Shown one piece after another: positions 1-6,098 of a stretch of 6,627 bases of DNA. Position 1 is the first letter of the stretch; each line of letters starts with the position of its first letter. Under the pieces are notes generated by a model that worked only from the letters and a program-made list of their open reading frames with translations, did no database searches and was not told where the DNA came from. This stretch comes from Gammaproteobacteria bacterium. Its GTDB lineage: Bacteria; Pseudomonadota; Gammaproteobacteria; Xanthomonadales; Xanthomonadaceae. Both the position numbers and the translations under genes were made by a program. The stretch is taken from the NCBI GenBank assembly GCA_026398715.1, contig JAPLSI010000145.1:1-6627 (forward strand). The letters run 5' to 3'.

Positions 1-660
1 GGTATTGGTCAACGTGGACTTGCCCGCGCCGGACGAACCGACCAGCACGGCGCTCTTGCCCGGACCGAGGTACGGATACAGCGCGACCACGTCTTCCGCG
101 CTTTTTGCATTCAGCGGATGCACCGGGATGCCGACCATGCGCACGCTTTCCAGCGCTTCCAGCACGTCGGGCAAATCGGCGCACTGGTCGGCCTTGGTCA
201 GCACCAGCACGGGCGATGCGCCGCTGCTCTGCACCACCAGCAGGTAGCGTTCGATGCGGCGCGGGTTGAAATCGGCGTCCAGGCCCGACACGACCAGCAC
301 GTGGTCCACGTTCGCGGCGATCAGTTGCTGGCGATAGTGTTCGCCGGCCGCGCCGCGCTTGAGCAGCGCATGCCGCGGCAACAGGGCCAGGATGTTCTTG
401 CCCTCTTCATCCAGGGTGATCCAGTCGCCGACCACGGCGCGCAGGGCCGGATCGCCGCGCGGGCGGGTCCAGGCGGCCGGCGGCTGGACGCGCCGCAGGT
501 CGCCGGCGAATTCGGCCACGTCGAAACCGCTGCGATGCTGGCCGATGACCCGGGCGACGCGACTCGTGCCTGCCGCCCGGACAAGGTCGGCGTCGTCGGA
601 CCAACCGATCGGTCGCAGGCGGGCAAAGACATCGTCGGTGGGGTCGGGCATCGCCGCCAT
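1..660 (-). CDS. rsgA: Ribosome small-subunit-dependent GTPase A RsgA (partial, C-terminus beyond left edge)
   Basis: RsgA (YjeQ) is a cytoplasmic, circularly permuted GTPase that acts in late maturation of the 30S ribosomal subunit. The window holds the first 220 codons, starting at the ATG at 660-658 and running off the left edge with no internal stop. An N-terminal OB-fold region covers about residues 30-105 (RVARVIGQH, then VVGDW). The GTPase domain follows in the permuted order typical of the family: G4 motif TKAD at 155-158, a probable G5 segment NAKSA near 184-188, then the P-loop GSSGAGKS at 208-215. The later switch motifs and the zinc-binding C-terminal domain lie outside the window; family members are usually about 300-360 residues. 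A second ATG at codon 4 is an alternative start, and no clear Shine-Dalgarno sequence favours either. The gene is divergent from the DUF4345 gene. The family assignment is firm because P-loop, permutation and OB fold all agree. Confidence 0.95.
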   Translation of the reverse strand, partial: MAAMPDPTDDVFARLRPIGWSDDADLVRAAGTSRVARVIGQHRSGFDVAEFAGDLRRVQPPAAWTRPRGDPALRAVVGDWITLDEEGKNILALLPRHALLKRGAAGEHYRQQLIAANVDHVLVVSGLDADFNPRRIERYLLVVQSSGASPVLVLTKADQCADLPDVLEALESVRMVGIPVHPLNAKSAEDVVALYPYLGPGKSAVLVGSSGAGKSTLTNT

Positions 661-731
661 TCTAGCGCGCCACGCAAGGCGGCCATGCGGCGTGCACCTT
701 GCCGTCACCTTCCATGGTTCATGCTTCAACC
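661..731. promoter_or_regulatory. Divergent intergenic region between rsgA and the DUF4345 gene, with an inverted repeat over the start codon
   Basis: This 71-bp gap must carry the upstream signals for two divergent genes. I see no convincing -35/-10 pair on either strand. Its most visible element is a perfect inverted repeat, CATGGTT at 713-719 and AACCATG at 728-734, separated by 8 bases. The right arm contains the ATG at 732 and the left arm contains an in-frame ATG at 714. In RNA this would form a short hairpin that hides both possible start codons. Regulation by it is inference; the repeat itself is read directly from the sequence. Confidence 0.4.
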
Positions 732-1118
732 ATGCGTACCTTCTCAGTTTTCGTATTGGCTCTCGCTGGCCTGGGTTTCCTGGGTTTCGGCCTCTGGCTG
801 CTGGCCGACCCGGCAGGCGGACTGGCCGGCGTGGGCATTGCCGCCACCACGGCGGCCGGCCTGGTTGAGCTGCGAGCCTTCTACGGCGGGCTGGAAGTCG
901 GCCTCGGCCTGTTCCTGTTGATCTGCGCGGCCCGGCCTGACTGGCGTACCCCCGGCCTGTGGCTGGTGCTGCTTTCCAACCTGGCGATCGGCCTGACCCG
1001 CCTGTACGGCATCGGCGACAGCGGCGAATTCAACAACTTCTTCGCCGCCGCCCTGGTCTGGGAATTCGGCTTCCCGGCCATGGCTGCCGCCGCCCTGATG
1101 GGACAACGGCGCCGCTGA
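732..1118 (+). CDS. DUF4345 family small integral membrane protein
   Basis: This is a 128-residue, very hydrophobic protein of unknown function. It has about four predicted membrane segments: roughly residues 4-26, 52-66, 75-93 and 101-123. The central motif ELRAFYGG at 46-53, followed by LEVGLGLFLL, is the hallmark I associate with the DUF4345 family, whose members are four-helix inner-membrane proteins of about 120-140 residues. The last four residues (QRRR) are basic, consistent with a cytoplasmic C-terminus. The start at 732 was chosen because it places the first helix at the N-terminus as in relatives. In-frame ATG 714 and TTG 699 would add 6 or 11 residues. No Shine-Dalgarno sequence precedes any of them. 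The gene stands alone: rsgA diverges on the left, and the alpha/beta hydrolase converges on the right with only 15 bp between stop codons. No biochemical role can be read from the sequence. Confidence 0.85.
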   Translation: MRTFSVFVLALAGLGFLGFGLWLLADPAGGLAGVGIAATTAAGLVELRAFYGGLEVGLGLFLLICAARPDWRTPGLWLVLLSNLAIGLTRLYGIGDSGEFNNFFAAALVWEFGFPAMAAAALMGQRRR

Positions 1119-1133
1119 ACCGGCCGGAACCGC

Positions 1134-2099
1134 TTACTCAGCCTGGTCGAGGAAGCGCAGCGCCACGGCCACGCTACTCGCCGGGTCTTCTTCCTGCGGC
1201 ACATGGCCCAGTGCCGGAAACACATGCAACTGGCTGCCGGCGATGTCCCGATGCAGGCGATTGCCGTTGTTCGGCGGAATCAACCGGTCGCGGCCACCCC
1301 ACAGGATGAGGGTGGGCTTGTTGATTCGGCCGATGCGCGCGGCACTTTCTTCGGTAGGCAGGTAGTTGAAGCGCGGTGGCAGCGAGGCGCGGTTGCCAGC
1401 GCGCACGGACATGGCGAAATAGCGGTCCACCAGCGCCGGCGTGACCTTGGACGGATCACCCATGACATTGCGCAGGCTGTCCTCGACGATCCGGCGCGGC
1501 AGCATGTATTGCATAAGGATGTTCAGGCCGGGCATCCGCGCGATTCGAAATCCGATCGGTATCGAGGTGGAATCGCCGGGATAGGCCAGCGCATCGACCA
1601 GGATCAGTTTTTCGACGCGATCGGGTATCTCGATCGCCAGTTCGATGGCCACCTGTCCGCCGAAGGAATTGCCGGCCACGACCGCGCGCCGCACACCCAG
1701 CTTGTCGAGCAGCTCGCCGATGAAGCGCGTGTAGTGCGCCAGCCGGTAGTCGCCATCGGGAAACGGACCGGTAAGCCCGTAACCGGGCAGGTCGACGCTG
1801 ATCACCCGATGCTTTTCGCGCAGCACCTTCGCCCAGGGTTCCCACGTATGCAGGCTTGACGAGGTGCCATGCAGCAGAAGGATGGGGCTGGGATCATCGC
1901 GCGGGCCTTCGTCGCGGACGTGCACCTGCATGCCTTCGATCGGGATGAATTGCGAAGGCGGCGGCGCCCAGCGCTCGGTCAGCTCGCCGACGGGACGATC
2001 CGGCGCCCAATAGATCGCGGTCAGGGCAGCGAGCAGCAAGACCGCGGCCAGCGCGGACCACGCCAGGAACTTGAAAGTGTGGCGAAGCAGTGGGGTCAT
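1134..2099 (-). CDS. Membrane-anchored alpha/beta hydrolase
   Basis: This 321-residue protein has an N-terminal hydrophobic anchor at about residues 11-31, preceded by basic residues, followed by a complete alpha/beta-hydrolase domain from about residue 50. Visible core elements are the oxyanion-hole segment LLLHGTSSS (H77, G78), the strand-turn DLPGYGLTG (103-111), the nucleophile elbow GNSFGG with S145, the acid D271 in WGGRDRLIP, and the base H299 in ALGHVPQEEDP. The triad Ser145-Asp271-His299 is thus intact. Positive charge before the helix suggests N-in topology with the enzyme domain in the periplasm, but a cleaved signal is not excluded. The domain resembles the lipase, esterase and C-C hydrolase group; the substrate cannot be inferred. 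The ATG at 2099-2097 was chosen because coding similarity begins there. The frame stays open to 2714, but that part lies antisense to alaA and is not protein-like. It diverges from alaA and converges on the DUF4345 gene. Confidence 0.9.
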   Translation of the reverse strand: MTPLLRHTFKFLAWSALAAVLLLAALTAIYWAPDRPVGELTERWAPPPSQFIPIEGMQVHVRDEGPRDDPSPILLLHGTSSSLHTWEPWAKVLREKHRVISVDLPGYGLTGPFPDGDYRLAHYTRFIGELLDKLGVRRAVVAGNSFGGQVAIELAIEIPDRVEKLILVDALAYPGDSTSIPIGFRIARMPGLNILMQYMLPRRIVEDSLRNVMGDPSKVTPALVDRYFAMSVRAGNRASLPPRFNYLPTEESAARIGRINKPTLILWGGRDRLIPPNNGNRLHRDIAGSQLHVFPALGHVPQEEDPASSVAVALRFLDQAE

Positions 2100-2273
2100 G
2101 GTCGGGCCGGCCGCGGGGATACATGCAGGATAGCCAAGCGCGAACCATTCAGGGAGCACAGGTCCCTGTAATCGATACCACGGGCAAACGGGCGCGCAGG
2201 TGTGACTGGATTGGCTGCTAACTCCACCGGATTCCGGTAGGCTTTGCGCAGGATTTTCACATTCATTAATGAC
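2100..2273. promoter_or_regulatory. Divergent intergenic region between the alpha/beta hydrolase and alaA
   Basis: This 174-bp region should contain promoters for both flanking genes. I could not identify a convincing sigma-70 promoter on either strand. Two overlapping dyads stand out near its middle: CAGGGA at 2150-2155 with TCCCTG at 2163-2168 (7-base loop), and ACAGG at 2158-2162 with CCTGT at 2165-2169 (2-base spacer). They could be an operator or chance. An AGGA at 2250-2253 sits 20 bases before the alaA ATG, too far to serve that codon in the usual way. Confidence 0.45.
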
Positions 2274-3524
2274 ATGACCCAGCACCGAATCGTCACCCGA
2301 GAGCGCCTGACCGAGGTCCGATACGAGATCCGCGGCGAACTCGCCCGCCGGGCCCACGAGCTCGAGGCCCAGGGCCGGACCCTGATCAAGTTGAATATCG
2401 GCAATCCGGGCGCCTTCGGTTTCCGTGCGCCGGACCACCTGCAGGAAGCCATTGCCGGCAACCTGCCGCACACCGATCCCTACACGCACCAGCAGGGCCT
2501 GCCCGCCGTTCGCGAAGCGCTGGCCGCGCATTACCGCGAGCGCGGTGCGCCGAACGCCATCCCGGAACGCATCTTCATCGGCAACGGCGTGTCGGAGCTG
2601 ATCGACATCGCCTTGCGTGCGTTGCTCAACCCGGGCGACGAAGTATTGGTGCCCAGCCCCGACTATCCGCTGTGGACGGCGGCCACCATCCTCAACGACG
2701 GCGTGGCGGTGCATTACGAGTGCCGCCCGGAAAACGGATTCCTGCCCGACGCGGCGCAGATCGAATCACTGATCACGCCGCGCACGCGCGCGATCGTCAT
2801 CATCAATCCGAACAATCCGACCGGCGCGGTGTATCCGCGCGAATTGCTGGCGCAGATCGTGGACGTGGCGCGTCGCCACCACCTGCTGCTGATGGCCGAC
2901 GAGATCTACGACAACATCACCTACGACGGCGCGAAATTTGAACCGCTGGCCGCCATCGCCGGCGACTCGCCCTGCCTGAGCTTCGGCGGCCTGTCGAAAG
3001 TGCACCGCGCCTGCGGCTGGCGCACCGGCTGGATGTTGCTGTCGGGCGAGGCAACGCGCCTGGGCGACTACCACCACGCCATCGACCTGCTGGGCGCGCT
3101 GCGATTGTGTTCGAACGTGCCCGGCCAGTTCGCCGTGCCGGCCGCGTTGACGGGCCCCGATACCATCACGCCGCTTTGCGTTTCCGGCGGCCGCCTGTAC
3201 GACACGCGCGCAGCCGTAGTGAAGGCCTGCGAACAAAGCGAACACCTGTCGCTGGTGCTGCCGCAGGGCGCGCTGTATGCCTTCCCGGCCGTGGTCGGCG
3301 ATGCAAGCGATGCTTTCGACGACCATCTGTTCGCGCTGGAATTGCTGGAAGTGGAAGGCGTGTTGGTCGTGCCGGGCAGCAGCTTCAACGTGAAGTACCG
3401 CAATCATTTCCGCGTAACCCTGTTGCCCGAGGCCGGCACGATGGGCGAGGTATTCCGCCGCATCGATTCGCTGCTCGAGCGTTACGCGCTCGCCAGCCGC
3501 CGACGCAACGCCGCCGTCGCCTGA
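2274..3524 (+). CDS. alaA: AlaA-type PLP-dependent aminotransferase (glutamate-pyruvate transaminase)
   Basis: This 416-residue class I/II (fold type I) aminotransferase probably transfers the amino group of glutamate to pyruvate, giving alanine and 2-oxoglutarate in the cytoplasm. It aligns by eye through its length with E. coli AlaA (405 residues), sharing segments such as KLNIGNP (39-45), YIGNGVSEL-like FIGNGVSEL (101-109), SPDYPLWTAA (128-137), VIINPNNPTGAVY (175-187) and ADEIYD (208-213). Cofactor residues are visible: K242 in the GLSKVHR motif forms the Schiff base, N181 and D209 contact PLP, Y212 is conserved, and R380 in HFRVTLLP should bind the substrate carboxylate. Y17 and R20 in RYEIRG match the N-terminal substrate-closing segment of AlaA. 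The ATG at 2274 gives the N-terminus expected from AlaA; in-frame TTG 2244 is a less likely alternative. The SGNH hydrolase follows after 10 bp. The family is certain; the exact substrate preference is inferred from similarity. Confidence 0.92.
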   Translation: MTQHRIVTRERLTEVRYEIRGELARRAHELEAQGRTLIKLNIGNPGAFGFRAPDHLQEAIAGNLPHTDPYTHQQGLPAVREALAAHYRERGAPNAIPERIFIGNGVSELIDIALRALLNPGDEVLVPSPDYPLWTAATILNDGVAVHYECRPENGFLPDAAQIESLITPRTRAIVIINPNNPTGAVYPRELLAQIVDVARRHHLLLMADEIYDNITYDGAKFEPLAAIAGDSPCLSFGGLSKVHRACGWRTGWMLLSGEATRLGDYHHAIDLLGALRLCSNVPGQFAVPAALTGPDTITPLCVSGGRLYDTRAAVVKACEQSEHLSLVLPQGALYAFPAVVGDASDAFDDHLFALELLEVEGVLVVPGSSFNVKYRNHFRVTLLPEAGTMGEVFRRIDSLLERYALASRRRNAAVA

Positions 3525-3534
3525 TCGGCTGCAC

Positions 3535-4167
3535 ATGGCCCAGGACGCGCCCGTTGCCCGCGTGCCCATGACATTCCTTGCCCTCGGTGATTCCTACACC
3601 ATCGGCGAGGGCGTGAACCCGGACGATCGCTGGCCGATGCAACTGGCCGCGGCGTTTCGTGCACGCGGCCTTGCCATAGCGCATCCGCACATCATCGCCA
3701 AGAGCGGCTGGAGCACTGACGAACTGCTGGCCGCCATCGATGAGGAAGTCGCGCAGGGCAAACTCGACCCGCCCTACGCCTTCACCAGCCTGCAGATCGG
3801 CGTCAACAACCAGTACCGCGGCCGCAGCGTGGAGGATTTCCGCGCCGAATTCTGCGTGCTGCTCGACCTTGCCCTGGCCTTCGCCGGCGGCGAGCCAACG
3901 CACGTGCTGGTGCTGTCCATTCCCGACTGGGGCGTCACACCGTTCGCCCAATCGGCGGGCCGCGACCGCGACCAGGTGGCGCGCGAGATCGATGCCTACA
4001 ACGCCGCCGCCGAATCGGCCAGCCGGTCGCGCGGCGTGCACTGGGTGGACATCACCGACCTGACCCGGCATCCGGACCACTCGCACTGGCTGGTCGCCGA
4101 CGGCCTGCATCCGTCCGCGGAAATGTATCGGCTGTGGGTCGAACGGATCGGTCGCGCCCTGCCCTGA
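3535..4167 (+). CDS. SGNH/GDSL-type hydrolase of unknown substrate
   Basis: This 210-residue protein has the SGNH hydrolase layout. Block I is ALGDSY with nucleophile S20, block II is KSGWS with G58, block III is GVNN at 89-92, and block V is DGLHPS with the catalytic pair D189 and H192. Block III has Asn-Asn where the usual pattern is Asn-Asp; N91 is the expected oxyanion residue. Long stretches around GVNNQYRG (89-96) and SIPDWGVTPFA (128-138) look like a tightly conserved subfamily also found, as I recall, in Bacteroidetes, for which I know no function. There is no signal peptide or membrane segment, so a cytoplasmic enzyme is likely. The ATG at 3535 gives 11 residues before the first strand; ATG 3568 (Met12, directly before TFLALGDS) is a real alternative. 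The gene is probably co-transcribed with alaA. Possible activities include esterase, thioesterase or acylhydrolase; none is shown by the sequence. Confidence 0.88.
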   Translation: MAQDAPVARVPMTFLALGDSYTIGEGVNPDDRWPMQLAAAFRARGLAIAHPHIIAKSGWSTDELLAAIDEEVAQGKLDPPYAFTSLQIGVNNQYRGRSVEDFRAEFCVLLDLALAFAGGEPTHVLVLSIPDWGVTPFAQSAGRDRDQVAREIDAYNAAAESASRSRGVHWVDITDLTRHPDHSHWLVADGLHPSAEMYRLWVERIGRALP

Positions 4168-4283
4168 CCTGATCAGGGGCTTCATCACCGGCCGGCATAT
4201 CGCCATGCCGGCATGTCCTTTCCGGCATCTGGACCGCGCGCGTAGCTTGGGGTCATCACCTTCGCCCCGTGCTGCGCCCGCCC
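4168..4283. promoter_or_regulatory. Leader/intergenic region upstream of cysJI
   Basis: This 116-bp gap separates the alaA pair from the sulfite reductase operon and is the likely site of the cysJ promoter. It contains the 10-bp palindrome CCTGATCAGG (4168-4177), a strong hairpin (listed separately), three copies of CCGGCAT starting at 4192, 4208 and 4222, and two copies of TCATCACC at 4182-4189 and 4253-4260. A very weak promoter-like pair, TTCCGG (4220-4225) and TAGCTT (4243-4248) with a 17-base spacer, would give a leader of about 30 bases. In enteric bacteria cysJIH is activated by CysB during sulfur limitation; CysB sites are too degenerate to call here by eye. Confidence 0.4.
4191..4212 (+). 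terminator. Candidate hairpin terminator or attenuator between the SGNH hydrolase and cysJ
   Basis: GCCGGCAT at 4191-4198 and its exact reverse complement ATGCCGGC at 4205-4212 form a perfect 8-bp stem with a 6-base loop, 23 bases after the hydrolase stop codon. The downstream sequence ATGTCCTTTCC is pyrimidine-rich but lacks a true run of T, so intrinsic termination would be weak. A role as protein-binding dyad for cysJ control is equally possible. Confidence 0.35.
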
Positions 4284-6098
4284 ATGAACGCCGTCGTCAA
4301 TCTGCCCGTGTCGCCGCCCCTGCCCGAAGGCAAGGCGCCGTTGCTCGCGCAACTGACCGAAGGCCTGGATGCGGCAAGCCTGTGGTGGTTGTCGGGCTAC
4401 GCGGCCGGTCTGGCCGGTCGCACGGGCGTCGCCCAAGCCGATCCGATCCTGCATTCCGTGGCAGGCGCCAACGCGGATGTCGCGCGGCTTACCATCGTCT
4501 ACGGCAGCCAGACCGGTAATTCGAAGCGACTGGCCGAGCGACTGGCGCAACAGTCGGAAAGCGCCGGCGTGGCCGTGCGCCTGTTGCGTGCCGATGCCTA
4601 TCCGCTGCGCGAACTGGCCGACGAGCGCCACCTGCACGTCATCATCAGCACGCAGGGCGACGGCGATCCGCCGGACGATGCCCGCGGTTTTGTCGAATAC
4701 CTGCTGGGCAAGCGCGCGCCACGCCTGCCGTCGCTGAAGTTCGCGGTGCTGGGCCTGGGTGATTCGAGCTATCCGAAATTCTGCGAGATCGGCCGCCGCC
4801 TCGATGCGCGACTGGAAGAACTCGGTGCAACCCGCTGGTTGGCGCGCGCCGATGCCGACCTCGACCTGGAATCGATTGCCGACCCCTGGATCGACCAGGC
4901 GCTCGCCCTTGCGCGAGACTCCCTGAAGGCGAACACGCCGTCGGCCACCGTCACCACGCTGCGCCCATCGCCATCGGCCAACGTATACACCCGCGAACAC
5001 CCTTTCGCCGCCGAGCTGCTGGCCAACCAGCGCATCACCGGCCGCGGCAGCCACAAGGACATCCGGCACATCGAATTGTCGCTGGAAGGATCGGGCCTGA
5101 GTTACGAACCGGGCGATGCGCTGGGCGTGTGGCCGGTTAATCCACCGAAGCTGGTTTCTGAATTTCTCGACACGCTGGGGCTCGATAGCGACGCGATCGT
5201 CAACCACGGCGGCCAGAGTCTTCCGCTCGCCCAGTGGCTCGGACACAAGCGCGAACTGACGCGCCTCACCCGCGCCTTCATCGCCAGCCACGCCGCGTTG
5301 GCCGGCGATGCCGAACTCAATCGCCTGCTGGCGCCGGACCAGGCCCCGGCCTTCGCGCGCCTGCTGTCGGACACGCAACCGATCGAACTGCTGCAGCGCT
5401 CGCCGGCGCCGTGGTCGGCGGAAGAATTGGTGGCGGCGCTGCGCCCCCTTACACCGCGCCTGTATTCCATTGCCTCCAGCCAGAAATCGGTGGGCGCCGA
5501 AGCGCATCTCACCGTCGCCCATGTCGAATACGAAGACCAGGGCGCGCTGCGCTGGGGCGCGGCATCGCACTATCTGGCATCGCAGGACGAAGGCGCGAAG
5601 CTGCCGGTCTACATCGAACGCAATGATCGTTTCCGCCTGCCGACCGATCCGTCGCGCGACCTGATCATGATCGGCCCGGGCACGGGCGTCGCGCCGTATC
5701 GCGGCTTCCTGCAGGACCGCATCGCGACCGGCGCCAGTGGTCGCCACTGGCTGCTGTTCGGCAACCCGCATTTCCGCAGCGATTTCCTCTACCAGCTGGA
5801 ATGGCAGCGCGCCCTGAAGCAGCGCCAGCTGCACCGCCTGGACCTCGCATTCTCCCGCGATGGCGCATCGAAGACCTATGTGCAGCACCGCCTGCGCGAG
5901 CACGGACGAGATGTCTACGCGTGGCTGGAAAACGGCGCGCACCTGTACGTGTGCGGCGACGCCACGCGCATGGCGCGCGATGTGCACGCGACGCTGCTGT
6001 CCATCATCGCCACGCACGGCGGCAAGGACGAGGACGGCGCCGCCGACTACCTGTCCGAACTGCAGCGCCAGGGCCGCTACGCCCGGGACGTGTACTGA
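4284..6098 (+). CDS. cysJ: Assimilatory NADPH-sulfite reductase flavoprotein (alpha) subunit CysJ
   Basis: CysJ takes electrons from NADPH through FAD and FMN and passes them to the siroheme subunit CysI, which reduces sulfite to sulfide for cysteine synthesis in the cytoplasm. The 604 residues match the usual length (E. coli about 599). Order of domains: an N-terminal segment with LWWLSGY (33-39) typical of CysJ; a flavodoxin domain at about 68-212 with FMN loop YGSQTGNS (73-80), TQGDGDPPD (123-131) and [11 protein letters not shown] (157-167); a FAD and connecting domain at about 235-450 with RLYS (392-395) and GAASHYL (425-431); and an NADPH domain with GPGTGVAP (464-471), FGNPHF (492-497) and [11 protein letters not shown] (557-567). 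It ends RDVY with the terminal Tyr604 expected to stack on FAD. ATG 4284 was preferred over in-frame GTG 4269 because it fits the family N-terminus; neither has a Shine-Dalgarno sequence. Its stop overlaps the cysI start, which implies translational coupling. Confidence 0.97.
   Translation: MNAVVNLPVSPPLPEGKAPLLAQLTEGLDAASLWWLSGYAAGLAGRTGVAQADPILHSVAGANADVARLTIVYGSQTGNSKRLAERLAQQSESAGVAVRLLRADAYPLRELADERHLHVIISTQGDGDPPDDARGFVEYLLGKRAPRLPSLKFAVLGLGDSSYPKFCEIGRRLDARLEELGATRWLARADADLDLESIADPWIDQALALARDSLKANTPSATVTTLRPSPSANVYTREHPFAAELLANQRITGRGSHKDIRHIELSLEGSGLSYEPGDALGVWPVNPPKLVSEFLDTLGLDSDAIVNHGGQSLPLAQWLGHKRELTRLTRAFIASHAALAGDAELNRLLAPDQAPAFARLLSDTQPIELLQRSPAPWSAEELVAALRPLTPRLYSIASSQKSVGAEAHLTVAHVEYEDQGALRWGAASHYLASQDEGAKLPVYIERNDRFRLPTDPSRDLIMIGPGTGVAPYRGFLQDRIATGASGRHWLLFGNPHFRSDFLYQLEWQRALKQRQLHRLDLAFSRDGASKTYVQHRLREHGRDVYAWLENGAHLYVCGDATRMARDVHATLLSIIATHGGKDEDGAADYLSELQRQGRYARDVY

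Noticed and set aside
118..921. A 267-codon plus-strand open frame over rsgA and the start of the DUF4345 gene
   Set aside because: It lies antisense to the clear rsgA P-loop and OB-fold coding sequence and changes to a non-DUF4345 frame; its composition is typical of a high-GC shadow frame.
1119..1133. The palindrome CCGGCCGG (1120-1127) between the convergent stop codons as a bidirectional terminator
   Set aside because: It has only 4-bp arms with no loop and no T-rich flank on either side, so it cannot form a useful terminator hairpin.
2100..2714. A 205-codon in-frame upstream extension of the alpha/beta hydrolase frame on the minus strand
   Set aside because: It crosses the intergenic region and runs antisense to alaA. 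The hydrolase gains a sensible membrane anchor from the ATG at 2099, and the upstream translation shows no domain.
2766..3569. A 267-codon minus-strand open frame opposite alaA
   Set aside because: alaA on the plus strand has all PLP-site residues; the opposite frame shows no domain and is His/Gln/Arg/Ala-rich, as shadow frames are here.
4185..6017. A 610-codon open frame on the minus strand, opposite almost all of cysJ
   Set aside because: It is a shadow of cysJ: strong G/C at third codon positions removes stops from the opposite strand. Its translation is rich in Arg, Ala, Gln and Val with no recognisable domain, whereas cysJ on the plus strand matches its family throughout.
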